Position numbers and translations under genes: made by a program. The notes beneath the pieces are model-generated. The model had not been told where the DNA came from. It did no database searches and worked only from the letters and a program-made list of their open reading frames with translations. This document shows, piece after piece, positions 25,057 through 33,528 of a stretch of DNA of 52,265 bases (within the stretch, counting starts at the first letter, position 1; every line of letters starts with the position of its first letter). This DNA is from Ureibacillus manganicus DSM 26584 (GTDB lineage: Bacteria > Bacillota > Bacilli > Bacillales_A > Planococcaceae), in the NCBI RefSeq assembly GCF_000772945.1, contig NZ_JPVN01000021.1, positions 1 to 52,265 of the forward strand, written 5' to 3'.

Positions 25057-26433
25057 TTACCTCCTACTATTTTTATGCTCTATACATTTTTCTATCAAAT
25101 TCTCCACCATTTCAGAACAAGAACCAAAATGAAAATGAGTAAACCCAGCAACTACATTGTGGATTAAGTACCCTTCATTTTTTACCCCTTGCAGCCCTTT
25201 CGTTTGATAAGAATAGGGCACATTTTCTTCTGCAGATTGAAAGGAGGCGTAATGAAATTCGTGCCCTTTTGCGTTTAGATCTTTCAGTATAAAATTCCCA
25301 TTCTGACCAGTAATCTCTCTGTACCCTAATGCAACCAAACTAGGTTGCATTTGTATGCTACCAGGTATTACTCCTACCATTGGATACTTTTTCTTCTCGG
25401 TCGTTTCAATGGATTCTGTTAAATACATGAACCCTCCACATTCAGCAAGTGTAGGTAACCCACGTTCTACCGCTGCCTTCACTGATCGCTTTGTTTTTGT
25501 ATTACGTGCCAATTCATACGCGAATTCTTCAGGAAATCCACCAGCTAGATAAAGTCCATCCACATCTTCAGGTAAATCTTCATTATCAAGTGGCGAAAAA
25601 TAAACGATTTTAGCACCCTTTGCTTCTAGCATTTCTAAATTTTCAGGATAATAAAAATTAAAGGCCTTATCCTTCGCAACTGCAATTTTAACGATTTGTT
25701 CTTTTTTTGTATTAACAAACAAATTCTTGTTATTCACTTTTAATGGTTCAGCAGTAGCTAGTTCAAACAGTTTTTCAATATCAATTGTCTTATGAACTAA
25801 TTCCCCTAATCTATCAAAAAGCGAATCCAGTTCTCCTCTTTCAATAGAAGATATAAGTCCGAGTTGCCTCTCAGGAATTTCAATGTCTTGCTCCCTTTTC
25901 AAATAACCAATTACTGGAACGTTACATTCTTGTTCAATTGCTTTTTTAATAAGTTGAAAGTGGCCTTCACTCCCAACCTTATTTGCGATAACACCAACAA
26001 TATTTGGTCCTTCTGAAAACAGTTGAAACCCCTTAACAATAGCTGCTGCACTACGAGCCATACTTTCGCAATTGACGACGAGTAAAACTGGACTTTTGGT
26101 TAACATACTAATTTCAGCAGTACTTCCCTCATTGGTTTCTGGACTTTTCCCATCAAAAAACCCCATGACTCCCTCAATTACCGAAATGTCAGCACCTTGA
26201 CTTCCATTTTTATATATTTCTAAAATACTCTCTTGCGAGAGCATCCAACTATCCAAATTACGAGAAACTCTTTTAGTTACAGCTGAATGGTATGAAGGGT
26301 CTATATAATCAGGTCCACATTTAAATCCTTGAACTATTAGCCCAGACTGCTTTAAAGCGGCCATTATTCCAATAGTAATAGTTGTTTTTCCAACTCCGCT
26401 TCCAGTGCCTGCAATTACTACTCGTTTTGTCAC
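25057..26433 (-). CDS. cbiA: Cobyrinate a,c-diamide synthase
   Basis: This glutamine-dependent amidotransferase acts on the a and c carboxyls of cobyrinic acid. About 458 residues: an ATPase domain (VIAGTGSGVGKTTITIG, FKCGPDYIDPSYH) and a glutaminase domain (DGLYLAGGFPEEFA, LAECGGFMYL with the nucleophilic cysteine, FTHFHFGS). The frame opens with GTG at 26445, but AAGGTGG suits the GTG at 26433 (spacing 8), which starts MTKRVVIAG. A cbiA gene implies that ring-stage cobyrinate is available, although no ring-building genes lie in this window. Confidence 0.92.
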   Translation of the reverse strand: MTKRVVIAGTGSGVGKTTITIGIMAALKQSGLIVQGFKCGPDYIDPSYHSAVTKRVSRNLDSWMLSQESILEIYKNGSQGADISVIEGVMGFFDGKSPETNEGSTAEISMLTKSPVLLVVNCESMARSAAAIVKGFQLFSEGPNIVGVIANKVGSEGHFQLIKKAIEQECNVPVIGYLKREQDIEIPERQLGLISSIERGELDSLFDRLGELVHKTIDIEKLFELATAEPLKVNNKNLFVNTKKEQIVKIAVAKDKAFNFYYPENLEMLEAKGAKIVYFSPLDNEDLPEDVDGLYLAGGFPEEFAYELARNTKTKRSVKAAVERGLPTLAECGGFMYLTESIETTEKKKYPMVGVIPGSIQMQPSLVALGYREITGQNGNFILKDLNAKGHEFHYASFQSAEENVPYSYQTKGLQGVKNEGYLIHNVVAGFTHFHFGSCSEMVENLIEKCIEHKNSRR

Positions 26434-26548
26434 TAACAACTCCACCTTTTTAAGAAAATATAATGAAGGTCACTCAATTACATAATTAAGTACTGTATTG
26501 TTTAGAGGTTCACGTCATAAACTTGTTCTATTAAACATTATCTTTCTA

Positions 26549-28027
26549 TTACAGCCATTGTTCTTCATGAACTCTTTGTAAGTATTTTTTTACCGCTTTC
26601 TTTGTTGCACTATATACTATTTGACCAATCCCTTTTCCAACAATTGTACCTGAGCCAGCATAAGGTGTTTTTTCCCCTTGCTGTGTAAGTCCAAGTAGGA
26701 TTGAATCTGTTGAAGTTCCGGTTGCAATTGTATTAGACTGACTATCTTTTATCTTTAAATCTTGTAAGGCCTTCACTTTTGCTTCAGTAGCAGACATAAT
26801 TCCATTTACAAGAGCTCCATCAGAAAAATGTGCATCTATGAATAAAAATATGTTAATTGTACCTACTGTTTGGATTGCGCCTGTATTAGACTTATTTGTT
26901 ATATCAACAGCATTTCCTGTTCCTGCAGTGACAACTGCCATCATAGGAATACCTTCAAATTCATCTTCTAAAAAAACTGCATCCTCAAGCACTACAGCAG
27001 TCATCATCCCAACTGCTTGTTCATGGGGGATGGAGTGTTTAATCATCCTGCTTTGTAAATCACTTTTAGGTTCTGAACAATTATAGTCTTTCGTAACATG
27101 GAAATTACAAAAATGCTTTAACCACTGAATTCCTTCGCCGATTACACCATTAGAAATAGTTCGTAAAGGATGTTTGAACTCAACATGAATATATTCCTTG
27201 GTTTGTTTTATTCGATATGACTTGTTAAAGTCCAACGTATTAGAAACGGTGTAGCTTGGAGTCATAATAAGCTGGGGCTTCGGGAGCGTAGGATGTGCCC
27301 TAGACTTTAACTCCACGTCGTATACTTTTTTTAATTGGTCTTCTTTTCTTAAGATTCCAACATCACCTACTTCTAAGATGTTTCCGTTATGAAGAAATGC
27401 AATTCGATCTGCATATAGTGAGGCGACGTTTAAATCATGAAGGATTGCAAAAACTGTTAAACCGAACTTTTCCTGACGTTTTTTTAGTAAATCTAACATT
27501 TGGAATACATGCTTTATATCTAAATGATTAGTAGGCTCATCTAATAATAAAATTTCAGGTTCTTGTGCTAAAGCTTTAGCCAATAACACTCTTTGCTTTT
27601 CTCCACCGCTCATCCTTCGAAAAGCGGTTTTCCTAAAGTCGCTAATGTATGTTAGTTCCATGACTTCTTCAATGACAGCCAAATCTTTTTTAGTTAGATT
27701 TTTTAGTATACCTTTTTGATGTGGATAACGACCGAGACTTACAATTTCCTCAACGGTGTAATCAAATGCTACTTTGTTTTCCTGTGTCAGAACAGCCATG
27801 AGTTTCGCCTTTTCAATCTTCGATAGAGTCGCTATATTTTTTCCATCAATATAAACTCCACCCTCACTTATTAGTAATTGTCCGGTAATAAGCTTAAAAA
27901 GGGTTGTTTTTCCACTTCCATTTGGGCCAAGGAGGGTAAAAAATTCTCCTTTATTAATTTGTAAATCTAAACGATTAATAGTTGGAGGTTGAGCATATCC
28001 ACCACTTATGCCTTTAAGATTGATCAT
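26549..28027 (-). CDS. Fusion of BtuD-type ABC ATPase with CbiZ adenosylcobinamide amidohydrolase
   Basis: Residues 1-255 are a complete ABC ATPase: Walker A GPNGSGKTTLF, signature MSGGEKQRVLLAKA, Walker B ILLLDEPTNHLD and the H-loop LHDLNVA. Residues about 270-492 match CbiZ, with GEGIQWLKHFCNFHVTKDYNC, VTAGTGNAVD, NIFLFIDAHFSDGALV and TGTSTDSILLGL. CbiZ removes aminopropanol from adenosylcobinamide to give adenosylcobyric acid, so the fusion couples corrinoid import to remodelling. A TTG opens the frame at 28045, but GGAGGGG points to the ATG at 28027, just after the permease stop. Such fusions are known in some Bacillales as far as I recall. Confidence 0.9.
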   Translation of the reverse strand: MINLKGISGGYAQPPTINRLDLQINKGEFFTLLGPNGSGKTTLFKLITGQLLISEGGVYIDGKNIATLSKIEKAKLMAVLTQENKVAFDYTVEEIVSLGRYPHQKGILKNLTKKDLAVIEEVMELTYISDFRKTAFRRMSGGEKQRVLLAKALAQEPEILLLDEPTNHLDIKHVFQMLDLLKKRQEKFGLTVFAILHDLNVASLYADRIAFLHNGNILEVGDVGILRKEDQLKKVYDVELKSRAHPTLPKPQLIMTPSYTVSNTLDFNKSYRIKQTKEYIHVEFKHPLRTISNGVIGEGIQWLKHFCNFHVTKDYNCSEPKSDLQSRMIKHSIPHEQAVGMMTAVVLEDAVFLEDEFEGIPMMAVVTAGTGNAVDITNKSNTGAIQTVGTINIFLFIDAHFSDGALVNGIMSATEAKVKALQDLKIKDSQSNTIATGTSTDSILLGLTQQGEKTPYAGSGTIVGKGIGQIVYSATKKAVKKYLQRVHEEQWL

Positions 28028-28028
28028 T

Positions 28029-29093
28029 TTATCCCCTCCGCCCAATTCTTTCTCTTATTAATAACAACGCAAAAACAGGTGACCCTATTAAGGCTGTAAT
28101 AACGCCGATTGGTAATTCCTTTGGAGCAATAATAGTTCTAGATAGTAAATCAGCTAATATTAGAAATGCACCGCCTACTAACATGGATATGGGCAGGACA
28201 TGGCGATGATTGGGACCAGTTACAAGACGAACTAGATGGGGAATAACTAGTCCAACAAATCCAATTGAACCTGATACTGCAACTGCTGCTCCAGTTAATA
28301 AAGAAGCACCGATTAAAATGAATGTTTTCCCTTTACGAACATCCACTCCTATATTTTCTGCTGCATCCTCACCTAAGGCTAAAGCATTTAATTCCCTGTA
28401 GTGATAGAACAGAATGATAGTACCGATTATCATAAAGGGAAGGATTAACTGTATATGACTCCAACCTCTCATGCCGACACTACCATATAACCAATAGATA
28501 ATTTGTGTCATTGAGTCTCGATCACTTAATGAAATAATAAGAGACACAACTGCTCCAATAAAGGCACTAACAATGATTCCTGCTAAAATTAAAGTTTCAA
28601 TGGATAAACTTCTACTACTCAATCTAACTAGTCCAAATACTACAAACAAAGCTGCAAAGCCCCCGATAATTGAAACGACTGGAAGAGTAAAACTTCCCAA
28701 ACCATTGATGGTAACTTGAAAAAATAAAACGATAACTGCACCAAGAGCTGCACCTGAGGAGACACCAATTGTGTATGGATCTGCTAATGGGTTACGTAAA
28801 AGTCCCTGGAAAGCAGCACCAGCTAATGCGAGAGATGCACCGACGCAAAAAGCAAGAATCACTCTTGGGAATCGGATATTCCAAATAATCATTTCTTCAT
28901 TTCTCGCAATATCGTCTAACCAGCCTAAACTAATGGTTTTGTCCATGATTATATGTAAAATTGTTGAAACAGGTACCTGAACGCTACTTATGAATAAGGC
29001 AAAGAGGGCCGTACATAGTACTAACCCTCCACTAAAAACATACAACCATCTAACTTTATTAGTTAAAAACTTCCGGATATACAAACTTCGCAA
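28029..29093 (-). CDS. btuC: BtuC/FecCD-family corrinoid ABC transporter permease
   Basis: This 354-residue integral membrane protein with about ten segments is the channel of a type II importer. Family motifs: NIRFPRVILAFCVGASLALAGAAFQGLLRNPLADPYTIGVSSGAALGA, GSIGFVGLVIPHLVR and ELPIGVITALIGSPVFALLL. It overlaps the end of the substrate-binding protein gene by 35 bases and is followed directly by the ATPase-CbiZ fusion. Together with the lipoprotein it forms a BtuCDF set. The family also carries siderophores, but the cobalamin riboswitch decides the assignment. Confidence 0.9.
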   Translation of the reverse strand: MRSLYIRKFLTNKVRWLYVFSGGLVLCTALFALFISSVQVPVSTILHIIMDKTISLGWLDDIARNEEMIIWNIRFPRVILAFCVGASLALAGAAFQGLLRNPLADPYTIGVSSGAALGAVIVLFFQVTINGLGSFTLPVVSIIGGFAALFVVFGLVRLSSRSLSIETLILAGIIVSAFIGAVVSLIISLSDRDSMTQIIYWLYGSVGMRGWSHIQLILPFMIIGTIILFYHYRELNALALGEDAAENIGVDVRKGKTFILIGASLLTGAAVAVSGSIGFVGLVIPHLVRLVTGPNHRHVLPISMLVGGAFLILADLLSRTIIAPKELPIGVITALIGSPVFALLLIRERIGRRG

Positions 29094-30051
29094 TTGCCTC
29101 TACTCCTTCAATTAAACGAGGTCCTGGTCTAGTAACAGTATCACTATCAACATCAAACACCTGCTCATTTTTTACAGCAGGCACTTCATTCCATCCTTCA
29201 CGATTTAGTACTTGATCTCTGGGATTGTCTATATAGTAACCATATGTAGTAATAATAACATCAGGGTTTAATTGTACGATTTCTTCCTCTGTTAGTTTTA
29301 CCCATCCTTCATGTGCCTCCGCAGCATTAGTTGCATTTATGGATTCGAGCATTTCATGCATAAAGGTATTAGTTCCAGTAGTAAATATATCCGGAGCAGG
29401 TGAAACTTCCACCCAAACTTTCTTTTCATCTGTAATCATTTCCGCAGCTTTTACTTTAATTGCTTCATGACGTTGCTTCATATCCGTAATAATTTTTTGG
29501 GCTTGTTCATTACTTCCAGTTGCATTAGCGATCATTTCAATATTGTGGTAAACATCTTCAAAGGATGATGCATCTCCAACAACAACTACGTCAATCCCAG
29601 CTTCTTCAAACTGCTTTAGTAGTTCTGGATGTGTATTGTAATGATAATCAGTAACTAACGCTAAATCCGGCAAAAGTGAAAGAACAAGCTCTGCATTAAT
29701 ATCTTGTGCACCTACTTTTTCTTTTTCCAATGCTTCTGCAGGGTAGTTACAGTAATCTGAAACCCCAATAATTTTATCGCCCAGTCCTAGTGCAAATGAG
29801 ATTTCTGTGTTACTAGTTTGAATGGAAACAATTGTTTCTGGCTCATCATCAATTGTAACCTCACGATTAGCACCATCTAAAATAGTGACAGGAAATTGAC
29901 TTTCATTATTTTTAATAACTTCCTCTTGAGCATCTTCTTTCTCTTTATTACTTACATCGTTCTCCTCTTGTGTACCGCAGCCTGTAATGATTGTTAAAAT
30001 TAAAAGAAAAAGAACACTCAACAATCCCCATTTTTTCAAAATATCTTTCAT
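29059..30051 (-). CDS. btuF: Corrinoid-binding lipoprotein of the ABC importer
   Basis: A lipoprotein signal (hydrophobic 9-22) ends in the lipobox ITGC with C25 as the lipidated residue, so it is membrane-anchored outside the cell. A linker rich in Glu/Asn/Lys follows, then the two-lobed helical-backbone binding fold (TIVSIQTSNTEISFALGLGDKIIGVSDYCNYP, LLPDLALVTDYHYN, VWVEVSPAPDIFTTGTNTFMHEML, RPGPRLIEGVEAI). The frame opens at 30081, but AAGGGAG precedes the ATG at 30051. It is the first gene after the cobalamin riboswitch. Confidence 0.92.
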   Translation of the reverse strand: MKDILKKWGLLSVLFLLILTIITGCGTQEENDVSNKEKEDAQEEVIKNNESQFPVTILDGANREVTIDDEPETIVSIQTSNTEISFALGLGDKIIGVSDYCNYPAEALEKEKVGAQDINAELVLSLLPDLALVTDYHYNTHPELLKQFEEAGIDVVVVGDASSFEDVYHNIEMIANATGSNEQAQKIITDMKQRHEAIKVKAAEMITDEKKVWVEVSPAPDIFTTGTNTFMHEMLESINATNAAEAHEGWVKLTEEEIVQLNPDVIITTYGYYIDNPRDQVLNREGWNEVPAVKNEQVFDVDSDTVTRPGPRLIEGVEAIAKFVYPEVFN

Positions 30052-30077
30052 TTCTAGTACTCCCTTCTTTTTTAAAC

Positions 30078-30108
30078 ACAAAAAAACGCTTTTCCTGTGG
30101 AAAGCGTT
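30078..30108 (-). terminator. Intrinsic terminator in the riboswitch leader
   Basis: On the minus strand AACGCTTT and AAAGCGTT form an eight-pair stem with an eight-base loop, followed by seven T. It lies between the cobalamin aptamer and the btuF start, as expected for the expression platform of an OFF switch. Confidence 0.8.
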
Positions 30109-30249
30109 GGTTAAAGGTATCTATGTTATATACTAATCTTTGCAGATATTTTATATAAGCTTGCAATCTAATATTTAACGAAAAATAATTTAAATAAAGA
30201 CTACCTACACTTTAAACATTCCTTTCCTCGAGGAAGCTTAAAAAACTTT

Positions 30250-30400
30250 ATAGGCAGGTCTCCTGACTTACGAATCAACAGTTGGTTATTCCTTCCCATG
30301 CTTACACACAGTGGATATTTACTAACCTTCCTTCTCGCTTACAGTGGCGGGACCGTATTGGATTTACACCAATTTCCCTCTTAGTCTTAAATATAGTTCA
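30250..30400 (-). ncRNA. Cobalamin riboswitch
   Basis: Read on the minus strand, the conserved blocks occur in order: GGGAAATTGGTGTAAATCC, GGTCCCGCCACTGTAA, CATGGGAAGG, and GTCAGGAGACCTGCC (the B12 box region). This is the classical AdoCbl-binding aptamer. A sigma-A-like promoter lies upstream and an intrinsic terminator downstream, so high cobalamin should stop transcription of the importer and assembly genes. Confidence 0.97.
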
Positions 30401-30458
30401 CAATCATATTTAAGAAACCTATTAGTTTAATATTCATTTTTTGTTGTTTATACAAGTT

Positions 30459-30487
30459 ATTATAGTACGATTTCTATCATTTGTAAA
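30459..30487 (-). promoter_or_regulatory. Sigma-A promoter of the cobalamin locus
   Basis: On the minus strand TTTACA and TATAAT are separated by exactly 17 bases, about 60 bases before the riboswitch core. Spacing and the -10 box match the consensus. No convincing internal promoter was seen in the 103-base gap before cbiA, so the whole block may be one transcript. Confidence 0.7.
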
Positions 30488-30510
30488 ATATTCCTGATAA
30501 CACAATATAA

Positions 30511-31056
30511 TTATAAGTAGTTTGTTCTGTTAAAATAGTTTATTGTCCATTGTACTTTATTGAATTCAATTTCGGATAAACTCGCATTGTTCACTTTAAT
30601 ATTGTATTCATTACTTTGAAATAATGTAGTTAATATAACCTGAATCACATCGCCATGTGTTACAAGTAAGATTTTTTTATTATCATATTTTTCTATTATT
30701 CGATTTAATCCTCCCAAAACCCGTTTTTTAAAAAGAATAAATTGTTCCCCTGCTTGGTCTTGTAGTGCCTTATTTGTTAATGGTGATCCAACAGCTTCTC
30801 CGTAATGCTTCTCCATAAATTCATCCATAATTTCCACATTAAAAGATATCTTATTTGCTATAATATTAGCTGTGTCCTTTGCACGATTTAAAGGACTCGT
30901 TATTATCATGTCCCAGTTTTTCTTTGATAGATATGTTGCACATGACTCTGCTTGTTGCTTTCCTCTATTATTTAATTCTGTATTTAAAGTACCTTGGATG
31001 ATTCCGTTAGCATTCCAATCTGTTTCACCATGCCTAATTAAACAAATCTTTAGCAT
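30511..31056 (-). CDS. Histidine phosphatase family protein
   Basis: This phosphoglycerate-mutase-like phosphatase has 181 residues. The catalytic RHG is in CLIRHGETDWN, the second arginine in TSPLNRAKDTA, the acid in FMEKHYGEAVG and the second histidine in LLVTHGDVIQV. It begins with ATG at 31056 after AGAGGGGGG. It lies just upstream of the cobalamin riboswitch in the same direction, but outside its control. A second CobC-like role is possible, but small-molecule phosphatases of this family are common and the substrate is unknown. Confidence 0.85.
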   Translation of the reverse strand: MLKICLIRHGETDWNANGIIQGTLNTELNNRGKQQAESCATYLSKKNWDMIITSPLNRAKDTANIIANKISFNVEIMDEFMEKHYGEAVGSPLTNKALQDQAGEQFILFKKRVLGGLNRIIEKYDNKKILLVTHGDVIQVILTTLFQSNEYNIKVNNASLSEIEFNKVQWTINYFNRTNYL

Positions 31057-31080
31057 GTAGCATCCCCCCTCTAAGGACTC

Positions 31081-31550
31081 TCAATTTTAAAATTATTAGA
31101 ATGTGTATTCATTTATTTCAGAATCCTTGTATTGTTTTATTAAAGCGTTATACTTAAACGCTTTTTCTCAGACAATATTTTTCTCATCACGTAAAAGTTG
31201 ATAGATCGAGTAAATGCGAGTATTTTGTCCAATGGAATTATTTTCACATATATTAACACTGAATATATTATTATTTCACTACTAAAGTTTCAATTCTATT
31301 TTACTTTCCATCTTCCATAACTTACTATTATATAAAAACTCCACTATATAAAAATAATATTGAAAGTAGATTAGCAAATCATCTTAAACGTTTTACTTTT
31401 TAATCGAAAGGTTTATATAGAGATTTTCTTATGATTACATAATATTAATAATTAAAACTGATTCAAATGGAATCAATTTTGATAGTTAAAGTGGAATTTT
31501 TGTAAATCGCATTAATATGTAGTTTGATTTCAATTTATGCTATTTCCATA
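31081..31550. other. AT-rich intergenic region between phosphatase and recombinase
   Basis: About 470 bases with no open frame of note. It holds a hairpin AAAGCGTT/AACGCTTT at 31142-31164, in the leader of the phosphatase, with a T-run on the plus strand. If the recombinase came with a mobile element, one end could lie here, but I found no duplicated core. Confidence 0.4.
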
Positions 31551-31551
31551 C

Positions 31552-31600
31552 AAAAAAAAACACTCGCAAACATTGATTAATATCAACATTTGTGAGTGTT
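31552..31600 (-). terminator. Terminator of the serine recombinase gene
   Basis: AACACTCACAAATGTTGAT and its near-complement form a long stem directly after the recombinase stop. On the minus strand it ends in a run of nine T. Confidence 0.85.
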
Positions 31601-31614
31601 ATATTATAGCTTTA

Positions 31615-33354
31615 TTATATGTTTGAATCTAAAAATACCGAAGGACGGGGATGGCCGTCACCTACACAATCCTCACTATTTTGTGCAGATAACGGCTTTC
31701 TGGGAGAACTTTCAGAATTGTTCTCAACTGCTATCTTCATAATTTTGTGAAGAAGTTCTTTTTCAGTTTCTAGATTCTTATAATCTAGTTTGCTAATGTT
31801 TTTCACTAACTCAATATTTTCACTATCAAACTTAAAGTGGATATCCAGTTTAGTATTTCCATCTTCAAGTTGAACAACATCTATTTTGTCTATCAACTCA
31901 CCGATAACTTTTCGTTGAATTTCTTTATCGACATAATTCAAGAAGTTAACAGACAATTCAAACTTTTCACTTGTAATAATGCTATGTTTTAATTCTTCTG
32001 CTTTTTCAACTAGTAAGTTATTTGTAGTATCAAATTGTTCAAGTTCAACTTGCACCTCTTCTATTTCTTCTTGAAGAGTTGTCATTTCCCTATCGAACCG
32101 TTCAATCATTTTTTCATTTTTAGTCCTTAAACTTCTATCCATTAAGTTGTTTATCTGCTCGTTCTTCCTTACAATCTGCCTTTGGAGAGAGACCTTCCTC
32201 TTTAACTTATCGGCTTCCTCAGTTGTTAGAGTGGCGAACTGAGAATTGAAAGCAGAGAGTAATTTCTTCTTACTCACAACATCTTCAAGAGTTGAGATAA
32301 CTAATGGATCTACTTTGTCTACTCTCAAACCTTTTGCATCACAGAATGCTCTAGAGTGCCTTTGTCTACCACTGCAATAGTAATATTCATATTTTTTTCC
32401 GTCATTATTATATTTAGGATTTCCATTGAATGTATTACCACAAGAACAAGTCAATAGACCAGTTAATAAATGCTTAGTAGCAGCCTTGTTGGGGTTGAAT
32501 GTTCCTTTACCTCTTGCCTTACTTTTGAGTAGTTCTTGCACTTCATTAAAGAGTTCTCTATCAATAATTGGTTCGTGTCTATTTTCAACAATAATCCAAT
32601 CATTTTCTTCATTCTTCTTTCTTTTACCAGAAGTTGTTTTTCTTCTTTTATTATAGTAAAAGTCCCCAACATAAACAGGGTTTAGAAGTATAGCCCTAAT
32701 AGTGGATTTGCTGAATTTATCCCTTCCTAAAGCATTGTCTTCTGTGAGTGTTCTAGTTAAAGCATCCATTCCTTTTCCATTCCGGTATTCATTGAACAAC
32801 CACCTTACAACAACAGCCTCTTCTTCAACAATTTCAAAACCCGTCTTATCTTCTTTAACTGTATAGCCCAACGGTGCTAATCCACCTAAGAAGCGACCTT
32901 GACGTGCTGCTATTGATAGCATATTGTCTCGTACTGTTTGCCCTATCTGTTCTCGTTGGTATTCAGCCACAGAAGCCGTAATGTGGAACATTAAGCGTCC
33001 TTCTGGTGTGTCTGTTCTCAAGAAGTTTTCTTTCGTAGAAGCAAAGTCAATATCTAGATCGCTTAACTCTTGAACATATGATATTGTATGTTGAACATTT
33101 CTAGAGAAACGACTTAGATTATATACAACTACTACTTCAAATTTTTTCTTTCTAGCATCTTCAAACAATCTTTGAAAATCTGGTCTATTATCTGTGCCAC
33201 CTGAGATATCCAAATCTTGATAAGAACCTATTAGTTCATAATCATTTTGTATACAATATTTCTTAATTTCTTCGAGTTGAGTGTCTTGGGAATCTTTCTC
33301 GCCTGTCGGTCCCATATCACTTACTCGAATATAAGCAACTGCCTTCTTACTCAC
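31615..33354 (-). CDS. Large serine recombinase (site-specific integrase family)
   Basis: The 579-residue protein has a resolvase catalytic domain (about 4-150) with the nucleophile S12 in AYIRVSD and arginines in NLSRFSRN. A recombinase domain (about 160-270, with GGLAPLGYTV and TIRAILLNPVYVGDF) follows, then a zinc ribbon (about 300-360; CSCGN...YYCSG...FC) and a coiled coil (about 385-450). Such enzymes integrate phages and elements or excise them in sporulation. No phage, transposon or excisionase gene is beside it. The C-terminal tail (SAQNSEDCVGDGHPRPSVFL) could overlap an attachment site. It starts after AGAGGCGGTAGAG. Confidence 0.93.
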   Translation of the reverse strand: MSKKAVAYIRVSDMGPTGEKDSQDTQLEEIKKYCIQNDYELIGSYQDLDISGGTDNRPDFQRLFEDARKKKFEVVVVYNLSRFSRNVQHTISYVQELSDLDIDFASTKENFLRTDTPEGRLMFHITASVAEYQREQIGQTVRDNMLSIAARQGRFLGGLAPLGYTVKEDKTGFEIVEEEAVVVRWLFNEYRNGKGMDALTRTLTEDNALGRDKFSKSTIRAILLNPVYVGDFYYNKRRKTTSGKRKKNEENDWIIVENRHEPIIDRELFNEVQELLKSKARGKGTFNPNKAATKHLLTGLLTCSCGNTFNGNPKYNNDGKKYEYYYCSGRQRHSRAFCDAKGLRVDKVDPLVISTLEDVVSKKKLLSAFNSQFATLTTEEADKLKRKVSLQRQIVRKNEQINNLMDRSLRTKNEKMIERFDREMTTLQEEIEEVQVELEQFDTTNNLLVEKAEELKHSIITSEKFELSVNFLNYVDKEIQRKVIGELIDKIDVVQLEDGNTKLDIHFKFDSENIELVKNISKLDYKNLETEKELLHKIMKIAVENNSESSPRKPLSAQNSEDCVGDGHPRPSVFLDSNI

Positions 33355-33463
33355 TCTACCGCCTCCTCTTTCTTTTAAGAAATGAGTTTCTTCTATTATA
33401 TAGTATTTTACAAGTAGAGTAATAGTTTCATTACAAAAGAGTTATAAATGAATTATGAAGAAA

Positions 33464-33508
33464 TCCTCAAATAAATTTGGAATTGCCTCCAAATTCATTT
33501 GAGGATGC
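33464..33508 (-). terminator. Terminator of the M23 hydrolase gene
   Basis: ATCCTCAAAT(G)AATTTGGA pairs almost perfectly with its complement downstream of the hydrolase stop at 33529. A T-rich tract follows on the minus strand. Confidence 0.8.
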
Positions 33509-33528
33509 TAATTAGTAAAGCACACTAT

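Noticed and set aside
31140..31170. AAGCGTT-type hairpins at about 10883 and 31142 as copies of one dispersed repeat
   Set aside because: Only the short stem is shared and the surroundings differ, so chance or independent hairpins are as likely.
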